From: Thermohalobaculum sp965247385
GTDB taxonomy: Bacteria; Pseudomonadota; Alphaproteobacteria; Rhodobacterales; Rhodobacteraceae
Assembly (NCBI GenBank): GCA_965247385.1
Contig: CBDFHG010000003.1
Span: 124,001 to 188,000, forward strand
Direction of reading: 5' to 3'
DNA length: 64,000 nucleotides
Under the pieces are notes generated by a model. That model was not told the origin of the DNA. It made no database searches and was given only the letters and a program-made list of their open reading frames with translations. The translations under genes and the position numbers were made by a program. Every line of letters starts with the position of its first letter. Position 1 is the first letter of the stretch. Below are positions 25,876 through 34,463 of the stretch, one piece after another.

Positions 25876-26848
25876 TAGACCCGTTTCACGATAGTGCTTT
25901 TTCTGTCATATATGCTGTGGAAGTTCACGGGAGTGTTAGGCGATGAAGGTTTTACAGGTTTTACGGCACCGTCCAGACCTATTTTTTTGACTATCAGGCA
26001 TCCGACTGGCTGATTTCGATGCCCTGGTTGTAAAATTGCACCCGATGTGGCTTTGCCGCGAAACCAGGTGCCTGTCAGGCAAAGGTCGGCTCCGTGCCAT
26101 CGGTGGCGGCATGAAATATCGCCTGACGTTTTCCGAGCAATTGTTGCTGTGTGTTTGATTTATTACCGGACCTGTACCAGCCATGTTTGTCTTTGGTGTC
26201 TCCGCACCGACGGTATGCCGCCATGTGCGCGCGATGACGGGGCTCATGGCGGGGCATTTTCGGCTCCCGGAGCGTAAGGTCAAGCTTTCAGAAGAGGGGA
26301 AAGAGGATCTGCTTCACTTGATGATCGATGGCACCGGGCGGGCCGTTCATCGCCGCCAAAAACCCTCAAAACGCAAAGCAAAATACTCGGGGAAAAAGAA
26401 ACGCCACACCGTATCGCACCAGATTATCACCGACAGCAACAAGCGCATTCTGGCCGTTGGACCCGCCCAGGACGGGCGCAAACATGACAAGCGTATCTAT
26501 GACGAGGCCGTGTAGACAAGCCTTCAGGTGTACTGGTTTTGGGCGATCTCGGTTACTTGGGAACTTCTCTGGAAACACCACAAAAGGCATCCAAAAAAAC
26601 GCCCCCTGAGCAAGCAGGATAAAGACCACAATACATGGCATGCCAAGCTGCGCATCGGCGTCGGGCATGGCATCGGGCGCATGAAAAAGTTCAGGATATT
26701 CGCCGACATTTATCGCCAAAACGGACAGGAAAACATGATTGCCAAGAATATAGGAGCACTGGCAAACCTGAACTTGAAACCAGCCTGACAGAATGGGATC
26801 GGGGAAAACCGTGTCTCTATGCCACCGTGCTATTGTGAATCGAGTCTA
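25876..26848 (+). mobile_element. IS5-family element, copy B, inverted relative to copy A
   Basis: It has the same ends and TA borders as copy A, but the transposase reads rightwards. The interior between the TA pairs is 969 bp. Several small indels distinguish it from copy A, and its gene is broken. The left border lies directly against the GTAATTAC duplication of the ISBst12-type element; the right border is followed by CTGTTGAAC and IS fragments. Confidence 0.87.
26041..26788 (+). pseudogene. IS5-family transposase, copy B, multiply frameshifted
   Basis: Three frames are needed to match copy A: the N-terminal part near 26047, the central part 26183-26515 (ending after KRIYDEAV) and the C-terminal part 26528-26788. 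Breaks include a 2-bp GT duplication near 26150, a loss of about ten bases near 26185 (FMALVFGVS in copy A) and loss of one T near 26508. The upstream in-frame TGA after MKVLQVLRHRP-LFF is the same as in copy A. Confidence 0.85.
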
Positions 26849-27261
26849 CTGTTGAACAGATGAATGCGGATCGGGCTGCGCGCGCTACCACTCGTGGGGT
26901 GAAACCCGGTCAAATCAGAACATCAATGAATCAGACCAGGCCGCTCGCGTCCAGCGCCGACTTCGTCAACGGGTTGGTAAGGCCGAACTGATCTTCCGCA
27001 TCGGCAACCTCTTCATTGGACTCCCTTCCGCTCAAAAAGAATGCCAGGGTAACCCGGTTAAGGATCGCCTCGCGGCAGTTTTGTCTCAGGTGAAAACAGG
27101 GTGGCCGGATACCCCGGAATCCCCGGCCGGATCAGATCGGTACGGGTGGCCGGATGCTATCGGAATCAGTGGCCGGATGACCCCGGAATGAAGAGGTTTC
27201 TATGAGGCACGACGCAACACGGGCCACGCTCACGCGGTCACCGGTGCCTCATCGGAACCTG
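26849..27261. repeat. Fragments of IS1182-like and IS21-like ends; no gene
   Basis: About 26905-26976 matches the right end of the IS1182-like element (GGTCAAATCAGAACATCAA; CGACTTCGTCAACGGG), a third, end-only copy. Positions 27101-27110, 27146-27155 and 27169-27178 each read GTGGCCGGAT and lie among CCCCGGAAT repeats, the multiple-repeat pattern seen at IS21-family termini. No coding sequence is recognisable between them. Confidence 0.65.
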
Positions 27262-28062
27262 ATTGAACTAAACTGCGGTTGACTTGGTGCTATGGGTAAA
27301 GTTGAAACAGGCCCGTCGAATTCGGGTGACATTTGATACGGTTTGGGCCGGGAACGGCTCCGGGTCTGCTCTCCAGGCTGGCAGGAGCGGTAATTTGAAT
27401 ATGGACGGAGGCAGATCGCTGAGCGGATGTGCCCACCGTTCTGATATTTGGCCCCTACGGTCCGGATCAGGACAACGGCCTTTACTCCGCGCCGATTTCG
27501 GGTCGGGCAGAGCGTGATTGTGGGTGGCAAAAGATGCGGTGACCAGCAGATGTGTCATGGTGCTCTCGCCTCTTGATCGGTTCGAGAGTTTGCTGTTCTC
27601 GGGACTGGAAGTGCGCGGATCATGGTGCCTCCGCAACGGGGGCACGAAGGCGGTTGTACGGTCTCGAAGCGTCCCGCTGTGCGGTTCGGTTCCGGGTGGG
27701 GAGCGTCAGTGTTTTTGGCCAGGAGCGCACGACATTGCGCAATCCTGGCGGTGCGGTGTCTATTGGCCATAAAGCCAAAATGGCGGATGCGGTGGAACCC
27801 TGACGGCAGAACATGCAAGAGGAAGCGCCGTATGAACTCGTTGGCCGCCAGCGTCATGACCTTGTTGACGCCTTTCTTGCGGTAATCCTTCCAGCGGAAC
27901 CGGACCGTGTCGCCGGTCATGTCCATCAGGCGGCTGTTGGTAATGGCAACGCGATGGGTGTAGCGTAACCGTCCGGTCTCCCCGCCCTTGAAGGGTTTGT
28001 GATTGGCGTGCGAGTCTTCGCGTGATCGCGGGCGATAATGTCCGTTTGAATTACGAGGACAC

Positions 28063-28425
28063 TTGAACTTGATGGATCATCGTAGAGGCAATCGGCGGAG
28101 CTACTCGAATGCGTTCAAGCGCCGTGTTGTGGCCGAGGCGCTTGAGCCTGGGGCTTCGGTTGCGTCGGTGGCGCGCCATCACGGGCTGAGCGCGACCATG
28201 GTGTTCGCGTGGCGTCGTGATCCGCGGTTTGGGCCAGGTGGTGATGGGGTGTTTTTCCTGCCTGTCGAGGTGATGTCGACTGCGATCACCGCCGCGCCGG
28301 AGCCGATCAGCCCTGTCAGCGACGGTCGGATCGAGATTGCCCTTCCATCGGGCCATCGTCTGACGCTCAGCGGTGCCTTTGATCCGGACATGGTGGTGCT
28401 GTTGGCGCGAGGTCTGAGCGCATGA
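28063..28425 (+). CDS. tnpA: IS66 TnpA, copy 2
   Basis: This 120-residue HTH accessory protein is identical to the copy-1 product except for Pro in place of Ala in IEIALPSGHR. The HTH (KRRVVAEALEP; VASVARHHGLSATMVFAWRR) is intact. Its stop overlaps the start of tnpB as ATGA. It is transcribed opposite to the interrupted IS91-type gene. Confidence 0.9.
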   Translation: MNLMDHRRGNRRSYSNAFKRRVVAEALEPGASVASVARHHGLSATMVFAWRRDPRFGPGGDGVFFLPVEVMSTAITAAPEPISPVSDGRIEIALPSGHRLTLSGAFDPDMVVLLARGLSA

Positions 28426-28769
28426 TCCCGGTTCCCGTGCAGACGAAGGTCTGGCTGGCGGCTGGCGTTACCGATATGCGCAAGGGGTTCAACGGTTTGT
28501 CGGCGCTGGCCGAGAAGGTTCTGGAGCAGGACCCGTATTCCGGGCACCTGTTCGTGTTCCGGGGACGGCGCGGCGATCTGATCAAGGTCATATGGTGGGA
28601 CGGGCAAGGGGCGTGTCTGTTTTCCAGGCGTCTGGAGCGCGGCAGGTTCGTCTGGCCATCGCCGGCGCATGGCAGGTTGTCGGTGACATCGGCGCAACTG
28701 GCGATGCTGTTGGATGGCATCGATTGGCGCGCGCCGCTGCGCACCTGGCGACCCCTGACGGCAGGATGA
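28422..28769 (+). CDS. tnpB: IS66 TnpB, copy 2
   Basis: This 115-residue Orf2 protein of IS66 has the TDMRKGFNGLSALAE and HLFVFRGRRGDLIKVIWWDG signatures. It differs from copy 1 by Arg for Lys in LFSRRLE. The gene overlaps tnpA by four bases and precedes tnpC by 68. Confidence 0.93.
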   Translation: MIPVPVQTKVWLAAGVTDMRKGFNGLSALAEKVLEQDPYSGHLFVFRGRRGDLIKVIWWDGQGACLFSRRLERGRFVWPSPAHGRLSVTSAQLAMLLDGIDWRAPLRTWRPLTAG

Positions 28770-28837
28770 TTTTCTGAACAAAAACAGAGAAATATGACGC
28801 TTTTGGGGTTCCCTTCAGTGTCGCGTTCTGGTATAGA

Positions 28838-30346
28838 ATGGCTATGCTGGATCAGACCAAATCACTGCCCGATAATCCCTCGGAATTGAGGGTGTTCGCG
28901 GGGCAATTGGTGGCGACGGTCAAGTCCCAGGCGCTCGAGATTGCCAAGCTCAGGCATCAACTCGCCGGTCATCGCCGCCATCGGTTTGGCTCGAAGTCGG
29001 AGACGATGGATCAGCTTGAACTCGGGCTCGAAGAGGAAGAGATCGCGGCGGCGAAGATCGCGCCGCCTGCGCCGCCTGATACTGTCGCCGGGCCGAAGAA
29101 CAAACCAAAGCGCAAACCGTTGCCGGACAGCTTGCCGCGCAACGAGCAAGTGCTGTCGCCCGGCGAGGCCTGCGGCAAGTGCGGCGAGGTTCTGAAGAAA
29201 CTCGGCGAAGATGTCACCGAAGAGCTGGAATACGTCCCTGGCCGGTTCATCGTGAACCGCTTTGTCCGGCCCCGCATGGCTTGCACGTGTTGCGAGGCGA
29301 TCTGCCAGGCACCATTGCCCTCGCGCCCGATCGAGCGGGGTCGTCCCGGCCCGGGCCTGCTGGCCCATGTGCTGGTCTCGAAGTATGCCGATCACCTCCC
29401 GCTCTATCGCCAGTCCCGGATCTTCGCTCGCGACGGCATTGATCTCGACCGCTCGACCCTGTCCGACTGGGTCGGCAAATCGGCGGCACTGCTGGAACCA
29501 TTGGCTGATATGGTCGGGCGCCATGTTCAGCGCGGCCAGGCGATCTTTGCCGACGACACCACCCTGAAGATGCAGGTGAAGGGCACCGGCAAATGCAGGA
29601 CCGCCCGGATCTGGACCTATGTTCGCGACGAACGGCCATGGGGCGGCGCCGACCCACCAGCGGCATGGTATCAGTTCACCGTCGATCGCAAGGGCGAGCA
29701 CCCCACCAAACACCTGGCCGGGTACAAGGGCTGGATGCACGCGGACGGCTATGCCGGGTTCAACGAGCTCTACCGATCCGGTGGTGTCGATGAAGTCGCC
29801 TGCATGGCCCATATCCGGCGCAAGTTCACCGATGTCTTCCAGTCGGAGGGCTCGATCATCGCCGAGGAAGCCATCAAGCGCATCGCCGGGCTCTACGTCG
29901 TCGAGAAGGATGCCCGCGGCAGTGTGCCCATCGAGCGGGTCCAACTCCGGCAAGCCCGCGCCAAACCGATCTTCGATGCTCTGGAAGCCTGGCTGCAAAC
30001 CCGGCTGCCAAAGATCTCCGGCAAGTCCGAACTCGCCAAGGCGATCCGCTACGCCCTGACCCGGATGAGGCGCCTGCGCCCGTATCTCGACCACGGCTTT
30101 CTGGAGATCGACAACAATTCCGCCGAACGCGCCATGAAGCCGATAGCCCTGGGTCGCAAGAATTATCTTTTTGTCGGCTCAGAGGCTGGCGGTAAATCCG
30201 CCGCCATCGCCTATACCCTGATCGAGACCGCCAGGCTCAACGGCGTCGATCCCCAGGCCTGGCTGACCGATGTGCTCAGTCGCATCGCCGATCACAAAAT
30301 CACCAAACTCGACGAGTTGCTCCCGTGGCGCTTCGCTCAGACCTGA
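28838..30346 (+). CDS. tnpC: IS66 TnpC transposase, copy 2
   Basis: This 502-residue transposase has intact catalytic positions: FADDTTLKMQ, HADGYAGFNELY and DNNSAERAMKPIALG. The differences from copy 1 are conservative or single substitutions (EYVPG, GPGLLAH, RIFARDG, GKCRTA). All three genes of this copy are open, so it could move itself and copy 1. Confidence 0.95.
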   Translation: MAMLDQTKSLPDNPSELRVFAGQLVATVKSQALEIAKLRHQLAGHRRHRFGSKSETMDQLELGLEEEEIAAAKIAPPAPPDTVAGPKNKPKRKPLPDSLPRNEQVLSPGEACGKCGEVLKKLGEDVTEELEYVPGRFIVNRFVRPRMACTCCEAICQAPLPSRPIERGRPGPGLLAHVLVSKYADHLPLYRQSRIFARDGIDLDRSTLSDWVGKSAALLEPLADMVGRHVQRGQAIFADDTTLKMQVKGTGKCRTARIWTYVRDERPWGGADPPAAWYQFTVDRKGEHPTKHLAGYKGWMHADGYAGFNELYRSGGVDEVACMAHIRRKFTDVFQSEGSIIAEEAIKRIAGLYVVEKDARGSVPIERVQLRQARAKPIFDALEAWLQTRLPKISGKSELAKAIRYALTRMRRLRPYLDHGFLEIDNNSAERAMKPIALGRKNYLFVGSEAGGKSAAIAYTLIETARLNGVDPQAWLTDVLSRIADHKITKLDELLPWRFAQT

Positions 30347-31194
30347 GCGCAATCGGCCGACGCTGAACCGAACCAGAGCCCCGAGACCGGACGCTTACGG
30401 TGTAGCGACCCAGATAGGCCAGCACTTGTTCGGGTCCGCCAAAAGGGCGTTTTGCATGAACGATCCAGTCGATCCGCCGCAGGTCGGCACAATGCGCCTT
30501 GAAGGTTACCTGATCCACAAGGTGAGCAAGCGCCCCGGAGAACCGGAGCTTGCCTGCCATATGGGCTCGGTTGAGATGTTCGAGAAACAGCCGCCGAAAT
30601 AGACCGCCCAGTACCCGCACCGACAGGAAAAACCCCTCCGGGCAGGCGATCCAGCGTGATCTGTCCGGAGTAAGGCCGCCGCCGGGCACGATGCAATGCA
30701 AATGGGGGTGGTGGTGCAGGGCCTGCCCCCAAGTGTGCAGTACTGCCACCCCACCGATCTGCGCGCCCAGATGTCGGGGGTCAGCTGCGATGGTTCGCAA
30801 CGTTTCGGTCGCGGCACGAAACAGGATGGCATAGACCACCTGCTTGTTGTGACAAGCGATCTCGGCGACCGGGGCTGGCAAGGTGAATACCACGTGGAAA
30901 CAGGGCACGGGCAACAACTCTGTACGCCGCGCCGCAACCCATTTGGCCCGGGCCGTCCCCTGACACTTGGGGCAATGCCGGTTCCGGCAGGAATTGTATG
31001 CCACCTTGTTGTGGCCGCAGTCGTCACACTGCCAGACATGGCCACCGAGCCCGGCGGTTTGGCAGGCTTTGATTGCGCCCATCACACGACACTGTTGCAG
31101 GTCGAGATGTCCGGCATGCAACACGTGACAAGCCGGGCCATGATGACGGAATACATCCGCCACTTCCAGAGAACTTCCCATGAAGCGTGGTGGC

Positions 31195-32052
31195 CTACGC
31201 TGGCACGACTTCCAGCCTCAGCCGCTCAAGCGGGCTTTGCGTTTTCTGAATCGTGCTGGCCGCCACTTGCGTGTAGCGCGCTGTCGTCGATAATTGCGCA
31301 TGCCCTGACAGCACCTGAATGATGCGGATATCGACGCCGCTTTCCAGAAGATGGGTGGCGAAGCTGTGACGTAATGTGTGTACCGTCACCGGCTTGTTTA
31401 GGCCAGCTGCACCCCGCGCAGATCTACAGGCCGCATGCAAAACAGTCGGATCAATCGGCCGTGTGCTGTCTCGCCCTGGAAACAACCAGACGTCAGGGCG
31501 GGTGCGTCGCCAGTAGCCACGCAGAATGGTAAGCAGGTGATCGGAGAGCATGACGTACCGATCTTTCCCGCCCTTGCCCTGCACGATGTGGATCATCTTG
31601 CGTGCACTATCGATGTCGCTGATCTTCAGGCGTGAAACTTCTCCAGCCCGCAAACCGGCTCCATAGGCTGTCGTCAGCGCGATGCGTGCCTTCAAGCTGG
31701 GCACCGCTTCGAGAAATCGCACGACCTCATCGGCACTCGGAACAACCGGCAAACGTCGAGGTCTGCGGGCGTAGGGAATAAGTTCAGGGGTTTCCTCGTA
31801 TCCAAGCGTGATACCAAAAAAGAAACGTAGCGCACAGACCGTCTTGTTCAAACTACTCCAGGCAACCTCCTTCGATGCCAGGTGCACCTGATACGTGCGC
31901 ACATCCTCCAGAGTCAGATGATCCGGGGATCGATTGAAAAATCGGCTGAATTTTGAAACTTCGTAAACGTATGATTGCTGGGTCGCTGGCGAAAGATTGC
32001 GGATTGTCATATCTTCTATCATACGGCGGCGTAGTGCACTTATCTGGGCCAT
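31195..32052 (-). CDS. Tyrosine recombinase associated with the IS91-like element
   Basis: The start used is ATG 32052 (MAQISALRRRMIEDMTIRNL), 285 residues; the longer frame to 32121 has a non-native-looking leader. An N-terminal SAM-like domain (YVYEVSKFSRFFNRSPDHLT) is followed by the catalytic domain with GAGLRAGEVSRLKISDID (first Arg), KGGKDRYVML (Lys), HTLRHSFATHLLESG (His-x-x-Arg) and LSGHAQLSTTARYTQV (His, nucleophile Tyr). Genes like this often accompany IS91-type transposases. Its stop lies 13 bases before the transposase start, so they form one operon. It may help resolve or insert the element; that role is inferred. Confidence 0.88.
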   Translation of the reverse strand: MAQISALRRRMIEDMTIRNLSPATQQSYVYEVSKFSRFFNRSPDHLTLEDVRTYQVHLASKEVAWSSLNKTVCALRFFFGITLGYEETPELIPYARRPRRLPVVPSADEVVRFLEAVPSLKARIALTTAYGAGLRAGEVSRLKISDIDSARKMIHIVQGKGGKDRYVMLSDHLLTILRGYWRRTRPDVWLFPGRDSTRPIDPTVLHAACRSARGAAGLNKPVTVHTLRHSFATHLLESGVDIRIIQVLSGHAQLSTTARYTQVAASTIQKTQSPLERLRLEVVPA

Positions 32053-32282
32053 TGAAAAGCTCCTCCTGTTTGGCTGTGGTTGTGGAAACCAAAGCTTGCC
32101 AGACAGAGGGCACCCCTTCAAATACAGGCACCAATACCGCGATAGCGGTTTAGTTCAATGCGCAGTCTGCGTTTCGACATGGCCGGTCTCCTTCTCGCTG
32201 AAGGCCAGCAGAACCAATTCCAGAGCTTACGTCACCGTCCGATTTCCGGGGGGTAGTTCAATAATGACTCGAAAATGATCTA

Positions 32283-32369
32283 TTTTGATATATCAAAAGA
32301 TGAAAATAATATATTAGATAGATCATACTTGAAATCTTGATCTCAAAATAATATAGTAAAGTAGATCAA
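32283..32369 (+). promoter_or_regulatory. AT-rich operator/promoter region of hipBA
   Basis: The 130 bases before hipB are strikingly AT-rich compared with surroundings. They contain a perfect 16-bp palindrome TTTTGATATATCAAAA (32283-32298) and a wider inverted pair TTGATC (32337-32342) / GATCAA (32364-32369). GATC-centred motifs recur through the stretch. HipB proteins repress their own operon by binding such palindromes, so these are likely operators. Confidence 0.55.
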
Positions 32370-32401
32370 ATAAATTATCTGATATGTTTGGATAGATCGA
32401 G

Positions 32402-32992
32402 ATGACCTATGAGGCCGAGAAAATAGCCGCCACACTCAAAGCGGCGCGCGAGAAGAAGGGGCTGAGCCAGCGCGCGCTCAGTGCCCGTTCTGGTGTACCG
32501 CAGTCCCATATCTCCAAGATAGAAAACAGCGGGGTCAATCTAAAAATCGCGAGCCTTGCAGCCATCGCAAATACACTCGATCTCGAGATCGCACTCGTGC
32601 CGCGCAAGGCTCTTCCGGCTGTGAAGTCTATCACTCGCACCATTGATGACGTGCCACGGGTAAGTTCGGATACGCGGAAAGAGATGGCGCGGATCGCCAA
32701 GCAAATAGACTGCCTAAAAGGATTGAATATCGACACAACGGCTCTCGGTTCATTGCAGCGGCACTTCCGCGAGATGCAGCAGTTTCAGAACCTTCTTAAG
32801 GACACTGATGCTCTTCGCAGTATCAGAAAATCTCTCAAAACCGTTGAAGATGCCAGCGGCATAAAGGCGTTGCAGCAAGCCGGGATGCAGATGGCAAATC
32901 TGCGCAATGCCCTCGCGCACGCCAATATCTCGGAGGACATGGTGAGGCTCCCGCGCCCTGTTTACCGCCTGGATGGAGACGATGATGCCTGA
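32402..32992 (+). CDS. hipB: HipB-like XRE-family antitoxin/repressor with long C-terminal extension
   Basis: The 196-residue product has an XRE helix-turn-helix at about residues 8-65 (IAATLKAAREKKGLSQRALS; RSGVPQSHISKIENSGVNLK). Classical HipB is under 100 residues; here a further 130-residue helical region follows (DDVPRVSSDTRKEMARIAKQ; SLQRHFREMQQFQNLL; ALQQAGMQMANLRNALAHAN). The 3' end overlaps hipA. Known role of the family: it binds operator DNA and neutralises HipA. The extension may contribute an extra oligomerisation or HipA-binding surface; that is inference. Confidence 0.82.
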   Translation: MTYEAEKIAATLKAAREKKGLSQRALSARSGVPQSHISKIENSGVNLKIASLAAIANTLDLEIALVPRKALPAVKSITRTIDDVPRVSSDTRKEMARIAKQIDCLKGLNIDTTALGSLQRHFREMQQFQNLLKDTDALRSIRKSLKTVEDASGIKALQQAGMQMANLRNALAHANISEDMVRLPRPVYRLDGDDDA

Positions 32993-34211
32993 TGTCTCGG
33001 TTCTCAACGTCAACCTTCACGGCGAGACGATTGGTACACTGACCAATGTCGGCGGTGACCGCACGATCTTTGCCTTTACAGACGCCTATATCGAAGATGA
33101 GGGGCGCCCGGTCCTGGGGCTGTCCTTTAAGGATCAGTATGGTGAATTGATCACGGACTTCAGGCCATTTCGGATGCGGATGATGCCTTTCTTTTCGAAC
33201 CTTCTACCTGAAGGTCACCTGCGCAAATATCTTGCCGAAAGAGCAGGTGTGAACCCCAAGCGGGAATTCTACCTGCTTTGGGCGCTTGGCCGTGATCTGC
33301 CGGGCGCTATCACGGTTACGCCCGCTGACGGCGAAGCGTGGCCGCTAGACGCCGCCGATGGCGACGATGACCATAGTGACCGTCTTGAGAATGCGTTGCG
33401 CTTCTCCCTTGCCGGTGTGCAACTGAAATTTTCTGCCGTCAATGAAGCCACAGGCGGTCTAACCATTCCTGCCTCTGGTGTTGGCGGCTCCTGGATCGTC
33501 AAGTTGCCGTCCCGGGAATATCACGGGGTTCCTGAAAATGAATTCTCAATGATGACTCTGGCCGCCAAGGTCGGGATGAACGTGCCGCAGATTGATCTGG
33601 TCGAACTCGGCGCGATCAAAAATCTGCCCGAAGGCGTCGAGAAGATCGGCAGCCATGCCTTCGTGATCGAACGATTTGATCGTCTGCCGGATGGTTCAAG
33701 TGTCCATATGGAGGATTTTGCCCAAATCTTCGATGTTTATGCCGATGACAAGTATAGCAGCGGCAGCATGCGCCGCATCGCTCAGGTCATAGCGGCGGAA
33801 GGCAATGATGCCGACGTGACCGAGTTCATACGGCGCGTTACTTTCAACATGATCATCGGAAATGCTGACATGCACCTTAAGAACTGGTCAGTGATCTATC
33901 CCGATAGGCGTCATGTATCGCTTGCTCCGGCTTATGACTTTGTGGCGACCGTGCCCTACATTTCAGGTGATGCCACCAATATGAAGATCAGCCGTGCAAA
34001 GGTTTTCTCAGCCTTTACGGTCGATGAGTTAACTCACCTCGCGGTGAAAGCGGCTATCCCCAAGAAGATGGTAATCGATACGGCGAAAGAGACAGTGGCG
34101 CTGTTTCGTGAGCACTGGAATGTCGAGAAAAAGAACTTGCCGATGAGCGATGATGTAAGAGCTGCGATCGATGCGCACATCAATACCATTCCTATTGTGA
34201 AAGAGCTGTAG
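32985..34211 (+). CDS. hipA: HipA-family serine/threonine kinase toxin
   Basis: The start chosen is ATG 32985 (408 residues); ATG 32973 in the same frame is also possible, both inside the end of hipB. The N-terminal domain includes FRMRMMPFFSNLLPEGHLRK, typical of HipA N1 domains. The kinase core has FSLAGVQLKFSA (glycine-loop region with the Ser that is autophosphorylated in relatives), GSWIVKLP (ATP Lys), NMIIGNADMHLKNWSVIY (catalytic Asp/Asn) and LAPAYDFVAT (metal Asp). In characterised systems HipA phosphorylates an aminoacyl-tRNA synthetase and causes growth arrest. All key residues are present, so it is probably active. Gene order hipB-hipA is standard. Confidence 0.88.
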   Translation: MPDVSVLNVNLHGETIGTLTNVGGDRTIFAFTDAYIEDEGRPVLGLSFKDQYGELITDFRPFRMRMMPFFSNLLPEGHLRKYLAERAGVNPKREFYLLWALGRDLPGAITVTPADGEAWPLDAADGDDDHSDRLENALRFSLAGVQLKFSAVNEATGGLTIPASGVGGSWIVKLPSREYHGVPENEFSMMTLAAKVGMNVPQIDLVELGAIKNLPEGVEKIGSHAFVIERFDRLPDGSSVHMEDFAQIFDVYADDKYSSGSMRRIAQVIAAEGNDADVTEFIRRVTFNMIIGNADMHLKNWSVIYPDRRHVSLAPAYDFVATVPYISGDATNMKISRAKVFSAFTVDELTHLAVKAAIPKKMVIDTAKETVALFREHWNVEKKNLPMSDDVRAAIDAHINTIPIVKEL

Positions 34212-34463
34212 GTTCAAGGGAGTTCAGGGACCCAGGATTCCCGAACTAAATCCCTGACGCGCCTCGGCAGGGGCGGCGATGGGTGCCGTTGTGGGGTTTT
34301 CGCCGCGCGCCTGGGCACCACTCCCGCGGATTTCGCGCTCGAGGAGATAGTCTCAAGGCGGCCACGCGTTTTGCGGGTCCCGCGCCTGTCCGTTGGCCAG
34401 GCGGAGCCCTGGCCGGGAGCCGGCATCACGCTTCAGCAAGGATATCGTGGCAGGCCGGAGCCG
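34212..34463. other. Gap between hipA and IS1380 remnant; nothing recognised
   Basis: About 250 GC-rich bases follow hipA. A small inverted pair (AGTTCAGGGACC near 34230) is visible, but no clear terminator stem with a T run and no gene. It probably includes the degraded right end of the IS1380-like copy. Confidence 0.45.

Larger units (their letters stand above)
27957..30406 (+). mobile_element. IS66-family element, copy 2, intact, with target-site duplication
   Basis: The element proper is 27965-30398 (2434 bp, the same length as copy 1), with the same 16-bp imperfect inverted ends. It is flanked by GGTGTAGC at 27957-27964 and 30399-30406. It sits inside the codons for YT in the LGRYTHRV motif of the IS91-type transposase. 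The two IS66 copies differ at scattered single bases only, consistent with recent spread. Confidence 0.95.
27555..31181 (-). pseudogene. IS91-family transposase interrupted by IS66 copy 2
   Basis: The 5' part (30405-31181) starts MGSSLEVADVFRHHGPACHV and shows a zinc-binding region (CDDCGHNKVAYNSCRNRHCPKC), the HUH-type segment HHHPHLHCIVPGGG, and FGGPEQVLAYLGRYT. The frame stops inside IS66. On the far side (27964 down to 27555) it resumes exactly as YTHRVAITNSRLMDMTGDTV, then EFIRRFLLHVLPSGFHRIRH and CPRCGGTM. The two halves join cleanly across the GGTGTAGC duplication, so the gene was intact before IS66 arrived. IS91 transposases use rolling-circle-like transposition. Confidence 0.9.
27262..32159 (-). 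mobile_element. IS91-like element with a tyrosine recombinase gene, interrupted by IS66 copy 2
   Basis: A tyrosine recombinase gene (31195-32052) is followed on the same strand by an IS91-type transposase gene (31181 to 27555) split by IS66 copy 2. A 12-bp inverted repeat, ATTGAACTAAAC at 27262 and its inverse at 32148-32159, brackets the set and reads inward at both ends. Without IS66 and its duplication the unit would be about 2456 bp. The bracketing repeat is my inference for the ends; typical IS91 elements lack inverted ends. Confidence 0.65.
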
